Shown: positions 35,208-44,604, counted from the first letter of the stretch. The stretch is DNA of 64,000 nt from Faecalibacterium sp. (GCA_020025825.1 JAHHRL010000006.1:1-64000), one strand, 5' to 3'. The notes: generated from the sequence alone by a model not told the origin. Numbers and translations are program-made.

Positions 35208-37004
35208 TTATAAAATGGTGCTGAAAATGTGGTTGTGCTCCTCTTTACAGTCTTGACTGTGCGCAAACTGGATAACACCCTCGTAATGCTCGCCGTAGAT
35301 AGGCTCTTCCATGGTGCTGGAACCGTAGCAGGGGATGGAGTAATCCAGCTGTGCCGCATTGATGATGGTGTTGTGGTGCATCTGAACATTTTTGCAGGAG
35401 GAGAAGAATCCTGCCAGTCGGGGGCAGTCCACAATAGTGTTATTGCAAATTTCAATATCGGTGAAAATGGGGTACTCGGTACGGCCCTGCGGCAGGTACA
35501 CACCCATATAAATTACAGCCATCTGCCAAGCATTCAAATCGCAGTGGCGGATGATGTTGTTGCGAATGCACAGGTCGGTTACGCCCTGACCCTCGCTCCA
35601 ACGGCTTTCGCAGCCGGTTTCAATCTGGATGGCAGCACCCTGAATGTTTTCAAACAGGTTGTTTTCTACCAGACCGTGGCTGCCCTGCAGCAATGCACCG
35701 CGTGCACGGTTGTTGGTAAAGCGGCAATTGCGGATGATGTAATAATCGGTATGGAACGTGCGATTAAAAATAACGCATTCCTCTTCCAGTCCTTCGGGAA
35801 TTTCCTGCTCCAGCGTCAGGATGCAAGTACGGTCTTCGGGCTGGTAGGTAACAGCGGTTACACAGGAGGTATAACCGGTAGGAGAAAGGTCCGGGTGACG
35901 CAGCTCGATTTGGCAGCCTGCTTCAAACTGTAAGGCACTTTCAACGACACGAAGCGCCAGTAAGGTGTGGTTGTCCAAACGGCGAATACCCATGCTGGAG
36001 TTGTCGTGCAGATTGATGCAGTCATCACCTGCGCCGGAAAAGTCGCAGTCCTCCAGAATGAATTGTCCCTGAGAATTGCCCACGTGCAGGCAGTCGACAG
36101 AAACAGAAACGCTGCGTGCCGTGCCGGGGCGAGGCAAAATACGGCAGTGGTCAAAGTGCAGGTGATGCACGCCGCCGCTGCTGAAGAAGCCGGAGCCGGG
36201 GCAGCCATACAAGGTAATGTGGTCCAGCGTAATGTGGCTGCTGCGGCAGGTGCGAACAGCAACGCCATCGTATTCAAAATGGCGGAAGTTGTAGCACTGG
36301 CCAGCTGCAAAGTGTTTTGCAGCCCAAGCGGGATTGTGTGTAAAGATACGCAGCTGGTTGGGGGCAAGACGCTCCATTTTAGGCTCTAAAATATTACTGA
36401 GCTCACGCACCAGATGCTGCATTTCTTCGTCTGTGTTTGCATCGTCATCCAGATGGACGTGCTCGTTGCGATAGGGGCGGAACTCAATGCCGCCGGGGCA
36501 GCCCGGGGTATAACGCTTCGGGTCAAAAGGACCTACAATACGAATTTCCATGTCCACAGGTACTTGCTCGCAGCTGGGGAAGGTGACGTCAATGTAACTG
36601 CCGTCAGCCGCTACGTTGGTAAGCATACCAACACTGGCCAGAGGGGCGTGGTCCCAATCCCAGTCCAGAATCATATTTTTCATATGGATACGGGTGGAAT
36701 TCAGAATGCTCCAGTAGGTGACAGGTGTATGGAAAATTAGCTCGCTGCCATTACCTTCGACGGTTAAATCCTGCAGGTCATACAAGGGCAGAAAGGTGTT
36801 TTCCGGCGCATCGTAAAAGTGGTAAATACCATACGGAATCTCCAGTACAGCACCGGGTTGCTTGCGGCAAGCGTCAATGGCCTGCCGGAAAGCCTGCGTG
36901 TTGCAGGCTTTGGGGGCAGTATCGGCACCAAAATCTTTTACATTTACAACCTGACCGCTTTGTACGGGCAAAGCGATTTGAATTTCCTGTGTAAAATGTT
37001 CCAT
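35208..37004 (-). CDS. right-handed beta-helix glycosidase, GH110-like
   Basis: A 598-residue protein with a pectate-lyase-like beta-helix. The N-terminal strand VNVKDFGADTAPKACNTQAF is typical, and repeated NN-containing turns follow (RNCRFTNNRARGALLQG, VENNLFENIQGAAIQI, IRNNIIRHCD). The phrase RARG...ENN...GAAI and the acidic EDCDFSGAGDDCINLHDN recall GH110, alpha-1,3-galactosidases acting on blood-group B-type and linear Gal-alpha-1,3-Gal ends. There is no signal peptide. It sits between two sugar permeases and the GH123-like gene. It might instead belong to another beta-helix hydrolase or lyase family, so the substrate is tentative. Confidence 0.65.
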   Translation of the reverse strand: MEHFTQEIQIALPVQSGQVVNVKDFGADTAPKACNTQAFRQAIDACRKQPGAVLEIPYGIYHFYDAPENTFLPLYDLQDLTVEGNGSELIFHTPVTYWSILNSTRIHMKNMILDWDWDHAPLASVGMLTNVAADGSYIDVTFPSCEQVPVDMEIRIVGPFDPKRYTPGCPGGIEFRPYRNEHVHLDDDANTDEEMQHLVRELSNILEPKMERLAPNQLRIFTHNPAWAAKHFAAGQCYNFRHFEYDGVAVRTCRSSHITLDHITLYGCPGSGFFSSGGVHHLHFDHCRILPRPGTARSVSVSVDCLHVGNSQGQFILEDCDFSGAGDDCINLHDNSSMGIRRLDNHTLLALRVVESALQFEAGCQIELRHPDLSPTGYTSCVTAVTYQPEDRTCILTLEQEIPEGLEEECVIFNRTFHTDYYIIRNCRFTNNRARGALLQGSHGLVENNLFENIQGAAIQIETGCESRWSEGQGVTDLCIRNNIIRHCDLNAWQMAVIYMGVYLPQGRTEYPIFTDIEICNNTIVDCPRLAGFFSSCKNVQMHHNTIINAAQLDYSIPCYGSSTMEEPIYGEHYEGVIQFAHSQDCKEEHNHIFSTIL

Positions 37005-37009
37005 AAAAA

Positions 37010-38362
37010 TTATCCTTTCACGCCAGAAGACATAATGCTGGCTTTCAATTGCTTAGAGAAAATCAGGGCAACAATGATAACCGGCAAAACGGTAACCAGA
37101 GAAATACCCATCAATGCATTTTGCTTGGTACTTACGTTGTTGGAAATGTTATACAATGCAACGTTCAAAGTCCACAGGTCCTGACGCTCGGTCACCATCC
37201 ATGCCCAGAAGAAGTCGTTCCAGTTACCCAGGAAGGTTTGCAGAGCAATCATAGAGATAATGGGCTTGGACAACGGCATGCAAATGCGGGTGTACAGGAA
37301 GAAGTTGGAGGCACCGTCCAAACGGGCTGCTTCAAAATAAGAACCGGGAATGCGGTCAAAGAAGCCCTTGAACAGATATACATAGAAGCCGTACGGATAC
37401 AGGAACGGCAGCAGCAATGCAGCGTAGTTGTTGTAAGCGCCCATTTCACGATACATAATCAACTGCGGCAGCATGATGCTGACGAACGGAATCATCATAG
37501 CGCCTAAGAAGAACAGCAGTGCAAAGCGAGCTGCACGAGGGTTCATCAAACGGCTGATAACGAAACCGCAGATAGAGCAAAGCAAAACCTGCGAAATCAT
37601 AGCAAAGCCGATAACCAGAATTGTGTTGCCGACAAAAGCCATAAAGCCGTAACGTGCAATGGTGGGGTTGCTGCTGTACATGTACTGGGGCAGTTTCATG
37701 TAGTGGACAAAGCTTTCCAGCAGCAGCATATTGTTCTTGGTGGTTTTGCAGGCGGTCAGCTCACCGGTCAGGGGGAATTTTTTAGCAAACACGGTATCCA
37801 GCTTTTCCATCGTCTCGGTTTGCAGAATTTCCGGTGCAGTGTGGCTGGTAAGGCCCTCTACGTTAAAGTCGTAGCCAATGATGTTAGATACACGCTGTGC
37901 ACGGTCTTTGTAAAGCAGGGTCTGCGGCTTCAGGACAGTGCCTTCGTAAATGCCGTAGTCTTTCTCCATTTGCAGTTCAATCTGGTGCACACGAGAGTAG
38001 AAAATCGTTTTGCCGTTTTGTACACCGTAGAACTTGATTTCAAAAATAGATTCACGATCCAGTTTGGTGTAAATGCCAAACATAGCGCTAACCATGTCGT
38101 TTTGCAAGGCAGTTTCCAGCTCGCTTTCGCTGCCCTTAAAGTTCGAGTAATCTACGGTCATGCTCAGGGAGTGTGCAGGGTCCGGCAAAAGCTTGGGCGG
38201 AACATCATAAATTTTGATGTTATCCTTCATAGCATTGCTGATGGTTAGTACAAAAGGGAACAGAATCAGCAACATGGAAACAACCGTAATGATAACAGAT
38301 GCGATTTTAAGGGAAAGGTCACCACGAGAAAGGCGAACCTTTTGAGATTTTTCTTTTTTCAT
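37010..38362 (-). CDS. sugar ABC transporter permease (MalG type) with a large extracytoplasmic insertion
   Basis: A 450-residue permease, well above the usual 270-300 residues of this type. The first helix (LKIASVIITVVSMLLILFP) is followed by about 180 hydrophilic residues (about 45-225), and then five helices. The EAA loop FEAARLDGASNFFLYTRICM and an end typical of MalG (LIFSKQLKASIMSSGVKG) are present. The insertion should lie outside the membrane and might contact the binding protein, as the large loop of E. coli MalF does. Five bases separate it from the partner permease gene upstream and from the GH110-like gene downstream. AAGGGAG precedes the ATG. Confidence 0.88.
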   Translation of the reverse strand: MKKEKSQKVRLSRGDLSLKIASVIITVVSMLLILFPFVLTISNAMKDNIKIYDVPPKLLPDPAHSLSMTVDYSNFKGSESELETALQNDMVSAMFGIYTKLDRESIFEIKFYGVQNGKTIFYSRVHQIELQMEKDYGIYEGTVLKPQTLLYKDRAQRVSNIIGYDFNVEGLTSHTAPEILQTETMEKLDTVFAKKFPLTGELTACKTTKNNMLLLESFVHYMKLPQYMYSSNPTIARYGFMAFVGNTILVIGFAMISQVLLCSICGFVISRLMNPRAARFALLFFLGAMMIPFVSIMLPQLIMYREMGAYNNYAALLLPFLYPYGFYVYLFKGFFDRIPGSYFEAARLDGASNFFLYTRICMPLSKPIISMIALQTFLGNWNDFFWAWMVTERQDLWTLNVALYNISNNVSTKQNALMGISLVTVLPVIIVALIFSKQLKASIMSSGVKG

Positions 38363-38367
38363 GATGC

Positions 38368-39252
38368 TTACTCCCTTTCTGCGTTTTCAAAATGCATTTG
38401 CACAGCTGTCATTACCAGGACAACCAACATCAAAATAACAGATGCGGCAGAACCACGACCGTAGTTGTAATCACGGTTGAATGCATTATAAATGTAAATA
38501 CCCTGTGTAGTAGAAGCACCGCTGGGGCCGCCTGCTGCAAACATATACGGAGCATCCAGCATTTGCATAGCCGTAGAAACGGACATAATCAACTGGATAA
38601 AAATGACAAAGCGAATGTTGGGCAGTGTGATGTACCACAAACGCTTCCAACCGGTGCAGCCGTCCAGTGAGGCAGATTCCATAATGTCGGGGGAGATGCC
38701 CTGAATTGCAGACAAGTACAGCAAAACAGCAATGCCGCCGCCGATAACACCGGGGAAGACAATACAGAACTTAACAAGTTCGGGGTCGCTTAACCAAGCT
38801 TGCGGCTCACCGCCAAACAGCTTGACAATCTGGTTAGCCACGCCGTAATCGGGGTGCCATACCCAGCGCCAAATGATAACGTTGATGGTGGTAGGAATCA
38901 GGGTAGGCAGCAAGTACATGGTAGAAATAGCATTCTTGCGCTTCAGCTCGTTCAGGGTCAAAGCCTGAATGATAGGAATAAAGAATGTCATTGCCAACTG
39001 CAAAAACAGGAAAATAAAGCTGTTTTTCCAAGCCTGCCAGTAGTACTCAGTTTGGAACATGGTTATGTAGTTTTCAAAACCTACAAACTCACCGGGCTGT
39101 TGGATAGGGTCGTAATTAAAAAAGGAAATATAAACGGCTTTCAGAATGGGATAATACTTAAGCCACAAGGTGAAAATCATGGGAATCAGAAGAATGAGCC
39201 AAGGCGTTATCTTCTGACGCAAAAAATAGCCGTGACCAAGCTTGTTTTTCAT
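38368..39252 (-). CDS. sugar ABC transporter permease (MalF/UgpA type)
   Basis: A 294-residue permease with about six helices. The EAA loop is IMESASLDGCTGWKRLWYIT, and FFNYDPIQQPGEFVGFENY is a typical segment after the first helix. It pairs with the following MalG-type permease and the divergent binding lipoprotein. The operon has no ATPase gene, so a shared MsmX/MsmK-type ATPase encoded elsewhere is likely. ATG at 39252 with AAAAGGAG upstream is preferred over a GTG at 39264 that lies on that site. Confidence 0.9.
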   Translation of the reverse strand: MKNKLGHGYFLRQKITPWLILLIPMIFTLWLKYYPILKAVYISFFNYDPIQQPGEFVGFENYITMFQTEYYWQAWKNSFIFLFLQLAMTFFIPIIQALTLNELKRKNAISTMYLLPTLIPTTINVIIWRWVWHPDYGVANQIVKLFGGEPQAWLSDPELVKFCIVFPGVIGGGIAVLLYLSAIQGISPDIMESASLDGCTGWKRLWYITLPNIRFVIFIQLIMSVSTAMQMLDAPYMFAAGGPSGASTTQGIYIYNAFNRDYNYGRGSAASVILMLVVLVMTAVQMHFENAERE

Positions 39253-39379
39253 TGCATATAACACTCCTTTTCATTATTGCTTACATTGTAACAAAGGCAT
39301 TGACTTAACAGAGATACACAAAATCAACATTTTGCAGCACAGATTTTTACTTTTTGCTCTGCATAGGTAAAAATGTGAA

Positions 39380-39430
39380 TTTTGTGCACAAATGGTTAAA
39401 AAAATTACCCATGAGGGAAATTTTTGTGCA
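39380..39430. promoter_or_regulatory. repeated TTTTGTGCA motif between divergent glycan-locus operons
   Basis: TTTTGTGCA occurs at 39380-39388 and 39422-39430, 42 bases apart (about four helical turns). The first copy extends into the palindrome TTTGTGCACAAA (39381-39392). AraC-type regulators bind such direct repeats, and an AraC-type response regulator is encoded downstream. A related inverted repeat lies upstream of oppA. Confidence 0.45.
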
Positions 39431-39524
39431 TTCAAAACGGAAAAACAATTTGTTAAACTGGATTCATCGCAGAGAGATGCAGCGAGGCGTCTACTGAAAA
39501 CAAATTCTATGAGGAGGAAAACAT

Positions 39525-40889
39525 ATGAGAAAAAGTAAGCGTTTGCTGGCTTTACTGACCTGCAGTGCAATGGCAGTGTCTATGCTGGCAGGTTGTGGAG
39601 CAGGCAGCTCCACCGCAGGTAAGCCTGAGGGCGATTCTGCCGCTTCCAACAGCACCGAGGAGCATGCTCCTGTTGAACTGACCCTGTGGGTTACCAGCCG
39701 TAACCAAGACGAGTTCCAGGCACAGCGTGAGCAGGCATTCTTGGATGAGCACCCCTGGATTACCTTGAACAAGGTTGTTAAAGAGGGCGACCCCGGCAAC
39801 GAGTTCTATCAGGCAGTTGCAGCTGGTACTGCTCCTGACTGCATCAATGGTTCCTTTACCATGATGGACAAGTACATTTCCAGCGGTATCGTTACTCCGC
39901 TGAACAAGTATCTGGATAACTGGGATGAAACCAAGAATCTGGATAAGACTTATCTGGATATGTTTACCCGTGAGGGCAATGTTTACGGTGTGCCCAGCGA
40001 GGTTACCCCCATGCTGTTCGGCTACAACAAGGCTTTGTTTGAAGCAGCCGGCATTACCAATCCTCCCAAAACTTGGGAAGAAGCTCTGGAAATTGCTGAA
40101 GAGCTGAACAATCCTAATAATCAGGTTGCTGGCTACGCAACTCTGGCAGCAGAGTGGACCGAGTGGTTCTTCCAGTACTACGTATGGCAGGCTGGCGGCG
40201 ATTTGACCAAGCAGAATGAGGACGGCACCGTTGAGCTGACCTTTACCGATCCTGCTGTCATCGAGGCTGCTAATTACTACCAGCAGCTGTCCGGCAAGAA
40301 GGTTCTGCCCAGCGACCGTACTTTGAAGTTCGGCGATTTGCTGGAGCAGTTCAGCAAGGGCAAGATTGCTATGATGCCTTTCGCAGTTGACTGGGTTATG
40401 GACGTTGCAAACCGTGGCATGGATCTGGACGATCTGGGCCTGTGCCTGCCTCCCGCTGGTCCTTCCGGCAAGTCCGCAACTGCTATCGCAGGTGCTTGCT
40501 GGGTTATCAATGCAAACACCACCCCCGAAAAGCAGGATGCTGCTTGGGAGTACATTAGCTTCATGCAGAGCAAGGAAGAGCGTTCTCTGTACTTTGAGAA
40601 CCTGGCAAGCAAGGGCGCAATCGCTCCCATTACCATTCCCCGTACTGATATGAGCATTACCGACTTTACCGACTTCCCCGAAGAGTGGGAGCCCATCCTG
40701 TCCAGCGTTGGCGAAATCGGCCGCTTGGAGTTCTACGGCAAGGCTGACTTTGGTGCATACGTAGACCGTGCAGTCCAGAAGATTCTGGCAGATCCCAATG
40801 CAGATCCTGCAAAGGAATTTGGCGATGCACAGGCTTTGGCAGAAAAGGAAGCTCTGGCAAAGTTCAACGACGCTAACAAGAAAGCTTAA
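39525..40889 (+). CDS. sugar ABC transporter substrate-binding lipoprotein
   Basis: A 454-residue extracellular family 1 sugar-binding protein. The signal peptide (RKSKRLLALLTCSAMAVSML) ends in the lipobox LAGC and a Gly/Ser/Glu linker follows. The mature part has VELTLWVTSRNQDEFQAQ, the PMLFGYNKALFEAAGITNPP hinge segment and a C-terminal NADPAKEFGDAQALAEKEAL helix typical of carbohydrate binders. Codon use is strongly biased, suggesting high expression. It is divergent from the two permease genes and is followed by a terminator and then the two-component genes. GGAGGAAAAC precedes the ATG. Confidence 0.93.
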   Translation: MRKSKRLLALLTCSAMAVSMLAGCGAGSSTAGKPEGDSAASNSTEEHAPVELTLWVTSRNQDEFQAQREQAFLDEHPWITLNKVVKEGDPGNEFYQAVAAGTAPDCINGSFTMMDKYISSGIVTPLNKYLDNWDETKNLDKTYLDMFTREGNVYGVPSEVTPMLFGYNKALFEAAGITNPPKTWEEALEIAEELNNPNNQVAGYATLAAEWTEWFFQYYVWQAGGDLTKQNEDGTVELTFTDPAVIEAANYYQQLSGKKVLPSDRTLKFGDLLEQFSKGKIAMMPFAVDWVMDVANRGMDLDDLGLCLPPAGPSGKSATAIAGACWVINANTTPEKQDAAWEYISFMQSKEERSLYFENLASKGAIAPITIPRTDMSITDFTDFPEEWEPILSSVGEIGRLEFYGKADFGAYVDRAVQKILADPNADPAKEFGDAQALAEKEALAKFNDANKKA

Positions 40890-40906
40890 ATTATTGCCTG
40901 TATAAC

Positions 40907-40936
40907 AAAGCAGGGCACGAAAGTGCCCTGCTTTGT
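40907..40936 (+). terminator. terminator after the sugar-binding protein gene
   Basis: AAAGCAGGGCAC (40907-40918) pairs perfectly with GTGCCCTGCTTT (40923-40934) around GAAA. The T-run is short, so read-through into the regulators is possible. Confidence 0.85.
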
Positions 40937-40937
40937 G

Positions 40938-40966
40938 TTGTTCTCTGTGGTAGATAATGGTACAAT
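40938..40966 (+). promoter_or_regulatory. promoter for the YesM/YesN-type pair
   Basis: TTGTTC (40938-40943), a 17-base spacer and TACAAT (40961-40966), about 35 bases before the kinase start. Confidence 0.6.
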
Positions 40967-41000
40967 AAAAAAAGAGCCGTTTAATAGATGAGGTGACGTG

Positions 41001-42944
41001 ATGAGTATAAAACATCAGCTAAAGCGGGGGATAAACTGCTTGGTTGCGCAGCTGCGCAAAGTGAATATATTTCCACGCCTTTTGTTGGTGTTTTCTACTT
41101 TATTGATTGCGTCAACAGTTTTTATCACTTTTTTTAATCAAAAAAACTATGCAGCAGAGGCTGAAACCAATGCGGTAAAATATCTTTCGATTCTTGTACA
41201 GAATGCATCGTTGGAATTAGTGCAGGAAAAAGAACAGATAGAGCTGGGGCTATTGCCTTTTATACAAAATGAAAACGTACTGCACGCAATTAGTGAGAAT
41301 AACGAGTTGTATGGGAGCGAGCAGCCTGACGATGTAAAAACGCAGGAAAAAATGCGGAAAAATCGTTATATGATAGAGCAGACACTTCGCTCGGTGAAAA
41401 ATAATGTAAACGGAGTAAAGGCTGCGCTTTTTGTAACAGAGAATGCCCAGTACCAGATGCTTGCCGAAAAGGAAGGTGCGTCTACTCCGTATATTCGCAA
41501 TTTGGACGAATTTCATAAAAGCGAAATTTATCAAAAAGCAGTAGCAGCACAAGGGTATCCCTCTTGGCGAGATTCCGTGAAAGATACGTCGAATTTGATT
41601 TATGAAAATAAAATGGACGTGGTTGGTATTTTAGGCTGTGTAACGGTGTCTTGCCAAGTGTATGAGCCTGCAACCAGAAAGCCGCTGGGCGTTCTTGTGT
41701 GCTGCGTGTATCCCCAGCACTTTACAGAGATGCTCAGTAAATATTCCAGCCAAGACGGCGGCAACACCTTTATTGTGGGCGAAAACGGTTTGGTGGAGGG
41801 CATCTCCGCCAGCCTTTCGGCACCGCCGTTTTTGCGCCAAAACAACACGTTTATACAGCGTGTGTTTTCCCAGCATCAAGGCAGCTTGCTGTTGGAATCA
41901 CAAGGGCAGCAGCTGCTGGTGAACTACTGCGGCGAAAAGGGTTTTCCAATCCATATCGTAAACCTTACCTATCGTGACTACGCATTGCAGACAGTGCGGC
42001 GTATTAGCAGGCTGAGCTTTGTGGTTTTGGGCGTAGTTATTGCAATCGGTGCATTTGGCTTCTATTTGGCGGCAGTTAGTATTTCTCGCCCTGTGAATCG
42101 CTTGATTTATGCCATGAAGCGTGTAGGTGCAGGCGACTTTTCGGCAGTATATAAGGCAACAAGCCATGATGAGATTGGACTCTTATGTGGGGAGTTCGAC
42201 CTGATGGTGGCAGATATGAAAAAGCTGATTGACCAAGTGTACGTGGCAGAAATTCGAGAAAAGTCGCTGGCCTTGGGCGAAAAAACGGCACAGCTCAATG
42301 CCTTACAGATGCAAATAAGTCCGCATTTCCTATATAATACACTGGATATGATTCGTTGGCAGTGTATGTACGACAGCGGGGGCGAAAGTGCAGCTTCCGA
42401 TATGATTGAAAAGTTCTGCACACTATTGCGTATGACCATTAAGGGCGACCAAAAGAAGGAAACTGTGCAGGAAAGTCTTTTGCATGCGGAAACGTACTTG
42501 GAGGTCGTAAACTTCCGCCATACAAATAAAATCCAATTAAACACAAGGATTTCTTTTGACCCGACAGCTTACTTGTTACCGTGCCTTTCGTTGCAGCCGA
42601 TACTGGAAAATGCAATACGGCATGGATTTTCCGGGGAAGAAATGGCGGACAGCAGCATTTTTATTGTTGGCAGCTTGGATGGAAACGGCAATATGCAGCT
42701 TCGTATATCTGATAATGGACATGGTATGTCCGAAGAACAACTGGAAGCACTTCGGGCAAGCATGGAAAACAGCGAGCTGACAAAGAATAGTATCGGTTTG
42801 CAGAATGTGAATCAGCGCTGCAAATTGTGCTACGGTCAAAATTACGGCATTCAGATTGAAAGTGAGCCGGGTGTGGGAACGGAAGTTGTGCTTACTGTTC
42901 CGGCCGAACCCGCAGTACATGAGGGAGGGAAACCTATTGTATAA
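41001..42944 (+). CDS. YesM-type sensor histidine kinase
   Basis: A 647-residue membrane kinase. A first helix lies near residues 23-43, a large extracytoplasmic sensor domain (about 45-330) follows, then a second helix (SFVVLGVVIAIGAFGFYLAAV), a HAMP-like segment (ISRPVNRLIYAMKRVGAGDF), the phosphoacceptor motif QISPHFLYNTLDMIRW with His near 441, and an HATPase domain (LENAIRHGF, SDNGHGM, GIGL-type G box as SIGLQNVNQR). This is the HPK8/YesM class that commonly controls carbohydrate uptake. The next gene, its regulator, overlaps it by eight bases. It probably senses the glycan or binding protein of the flanking transporter. GAGGTG precedes the ATG. Confidence 0.92.
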   Translation: MSIKHQLKRGINCLVAQLRKVNIFPRLLLVFSTLLIASTVFITFFNQKNYAAEAETNAVKYLSILVQNASLELVQEKEQIELGLLPFIQNENVLHAISENNELYGSEQPDDVKTQEKMRKNRYMIEQTLRSVKNNVNGVKAALFVTENAQYQMLAEKEGASTPYIRNLDEFHKSEIYQKAVAAQGYPSWRDSVKDTSNLIYENKMDVVGILGCVTVSCQVYEPATRKPLGVLVCCVYPQHFTEMLSKYSSQDGGNTFIVGENGLVEGISASLSAPPFLRQNNTFIQRVFSQHQGSLLLESQGQQLLVNYCGEKGFPIHIVNLTYRDYALQTVRRISRLSFVVLGVVIAIGAFGFYLAAVSISRPVNRLIYAMKRVGAGDFSAVYKATSHDEIGLLCGEFDLMVADMKKLIDQVYVAEIREKSLALGEKTAQLNALQMQISPHFLYNTLDMIRWQCMYDSGGESAASDMIEKFCTLLRMTIKGDQKKETVQESLLHAETYLEVVNFRHTNKIQLNTRISFDPTAYLLPCLSLQPILENAIRHGFSGEEMADSSIFIVGSLDGNGNMQLRISDNGHGMSEEQLEALRASMENSELTKNSIGLQNVNQRCKLCYGQNYGIQIESEPGVGTEVVLTVPAEPAVHEGGKPIV

Positions 42945-44466
42945 GGTCTTACTGGTAGATGACGAGGAAATGGTCACACAAGGACTAAAACGCTTTGTAC
43001 CATGGGAAGAAGAAGGCTATACCGTTGCAGGTACAGCTACGAGTGTGGCACGGGCGCTTGTCTTTTTGGAAAGTGAATCCGTTGACTTAGTTATTACAGA
43101 TATCCAAATGCCGGTGCAGAATGGATTGGATTTGATTCGGATTTTGAAAGAAAAATATCCGCATATAAAAGCAGTGATTCTTTCGGGATACAGCGAGTTT
43201 TCGTATGCACAGCAGGCACTGCGTTTAGGTGCGGTTGATTACCTTACAAAGCCAATCAACTTTGGCACAATGCGAAGCGTGCTGCAAAAAGTGCGGGAAA
43301 CACTGGACGAAGAAAAGTGCCAAATAGGCGACGACCGAATGCGTGAAGTTTTGGTACATACCCTGATTATGAACTTTGCCAATGGTTATCCGTATGACGA
43401 AGCACGTGCGGCAACCTGCTTGAACACAGGCTGCCCGATTACCGTTGTGCGTGTGTCATCCCGTGAAAAAGAACCCTTGCCGGAATCTCTGGTGGAGCGC
43501 TTCAAAGCACAGTTTAGTCCGTGCCAAGTAGTTTTTCAGGGCGGCGAGGAGATTCTTGCCGTATTGGAAGGCGTACAGTGCCTTGCTGAGCTGAGCAAGA
43601 AACTAACAGAATTCGTAGAACAACTGGATTATACCGTGCCGCTTTGCATGGGCGTTTCGGAGCAGCAGCCGGGCTATGCTGCGCTGCGTGTAGCAGCACT
43701 GCAGGCTGCAAAAGCAATGCGCTACCAAAATGCCCGCAGCGGAACAGGTGTTATGCTGTACGAACAAGTGCGCAAAATGTTTGTAAGTTCCGAAGAAAAT
43801 TCAGATGAAGTGATTCGTGAACTGGTAGAACTGCTGGCAGCGCCGGAAAAGCGGGAACAGTTGATTCCGGAGTTTTCCAGTGCGCTTGCATCAATGGAAA
43901 CCAAGGTTGGCTTTACGATGGAAAAAGCACAGCATTTTTGCATTGAGTTTTTGGTAGAACTGGATGCGTCTGTGGAACGCCTGGCAATACCGGACTATGC
44001 ACGGCATGTCCAATTAAGCGAGGTGCTGATGGAGGTTTTGGCAGCAAAGAATATGCCGGAAATCAGCGGGGGCGTAACACGCTATTTGCAACAGTTGATT
44101 GCTAAAATACTGCAAATGGATGAAGCCAAAATGGCTGGTGAGCTGATTGACCGAATCAAAGATTATATTCAGGAACACTATGCAGAAAACCTTACCTTGG
44201 CGGTACTTTCGGAAGTGTTTTTTGTCAGCCCGGTATATTTAAGCCGGTTGTTTAAGCGCAAAACAGGTACAAATTTTGTGGAGTATTTAACCGATTTGCG
44301 TATGGAAAAGGCAAAAAGCTTTTTGCAGGACCCAAGTTTGAAGGTGTACCATGTGGCGGAAATGGTAGGCTACGAAAACCCACGCTATTTTGCACGTCTT
44401 TTTAAGGAAGCAACGGGGTATGTGCCGCAGGAGTACCGGACCATGCTGCAAGGTGCGAATGCCTAA
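42937..44466 (+). CDS. YesN-type response regulator (REC-AraC)
   Basis: A 509-residue regulator. The receiver domain starts LYKVLLVDDEEMVTQG, with the phosphorylation Asp near residue 54 (LVITDIQMP) and the Lys of YLTKPINF. A long middle region without a recognised fold follows, then a C-terminal AraC-type double helix-turn-helix (LAVLSEVFFVSPVYLSRLFK, and VAEMVGYENPRYFARLFK). The start is a TTG at 42937 with GAGGGAGGG upstream; it overlaps the kinase stop. It most likely activates the divergent permease/glycosidase operon and the binding-protein gene, perhaps at the repeats near 39.4 kb. Confidence 0.9.
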   Translation: MYKVLLVDDEEMVTQGLKRFVPWEEEGYTVAGTATSVARALVFLESESVDLVITDIQMPVQNGLDLIRILKEKYPHIKAVILSGYSEFSYAQQALRLGAVDYLTKPINFGTMRSVLQKVRETLDEEKCQIGDDRMREVLVHTLIMNFANGYPYDEARAATCLNTGCPITVVRVSSREKEPLPESLVERFKAQFSPCQVVFQGGEEILAVLEGVQCLAELSKKLTEFVEQLDYTVPLCMGVSEQQPGYAALRVAALQAAKAMRYQNARSGTGVMLYEQVRKMFVSSEENSDEVIRELVELLAAPEKREQLIPEFSSALASMETKVGFTMEKAQHFCIEFLVELDASVERLAIPDYARHVQLSEVLMEVLAAKNMPEISGGVTRYLQQLIAKILQMDEAKMAGELIDRIKDYIQEHYAENLTLAVLSEVFFVSPVYLSRLFKRKTGTNFVEYLTDLRMEKAKSFLQDPSLKVYHVAEMVGYENPRYFARLFKEATGYVPQEYRTMLQGANA

Positions 44467-44569
44467 TAAATGTATCTATATGAATGATGGCGCAATTTTG
44501 TGCCGTTTGCAGTTGACCGAAAATTGCGGCTGGTGCGTACGGTTGCTGCAAGGAAAATGCGTTGCGAGG

Positions 44570-44598
44570 TTGACATTTATCGAAATTAGGGGTAAAGT
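44570..44598 (+). promoter_or_regulatory. promoter of the putP-like gene
   Basis: A perfect TTGACA (44570-44575), a 17-base spacer and TAAAGT (44593-44598). It precedes a structured leader of about 110 bases. Confidence 0.7.
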
Positions 44599-44604
44599 TA
44601 ATAT

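Noticed and set aside
39552..41015. 487-residue minus-strand ORF opposite the sugar-binding protein gene
   Set aside because: The strongly biased codons of the plus-strand gene leave the opposite frame open. It has no domain, start signal or neighbour logic.
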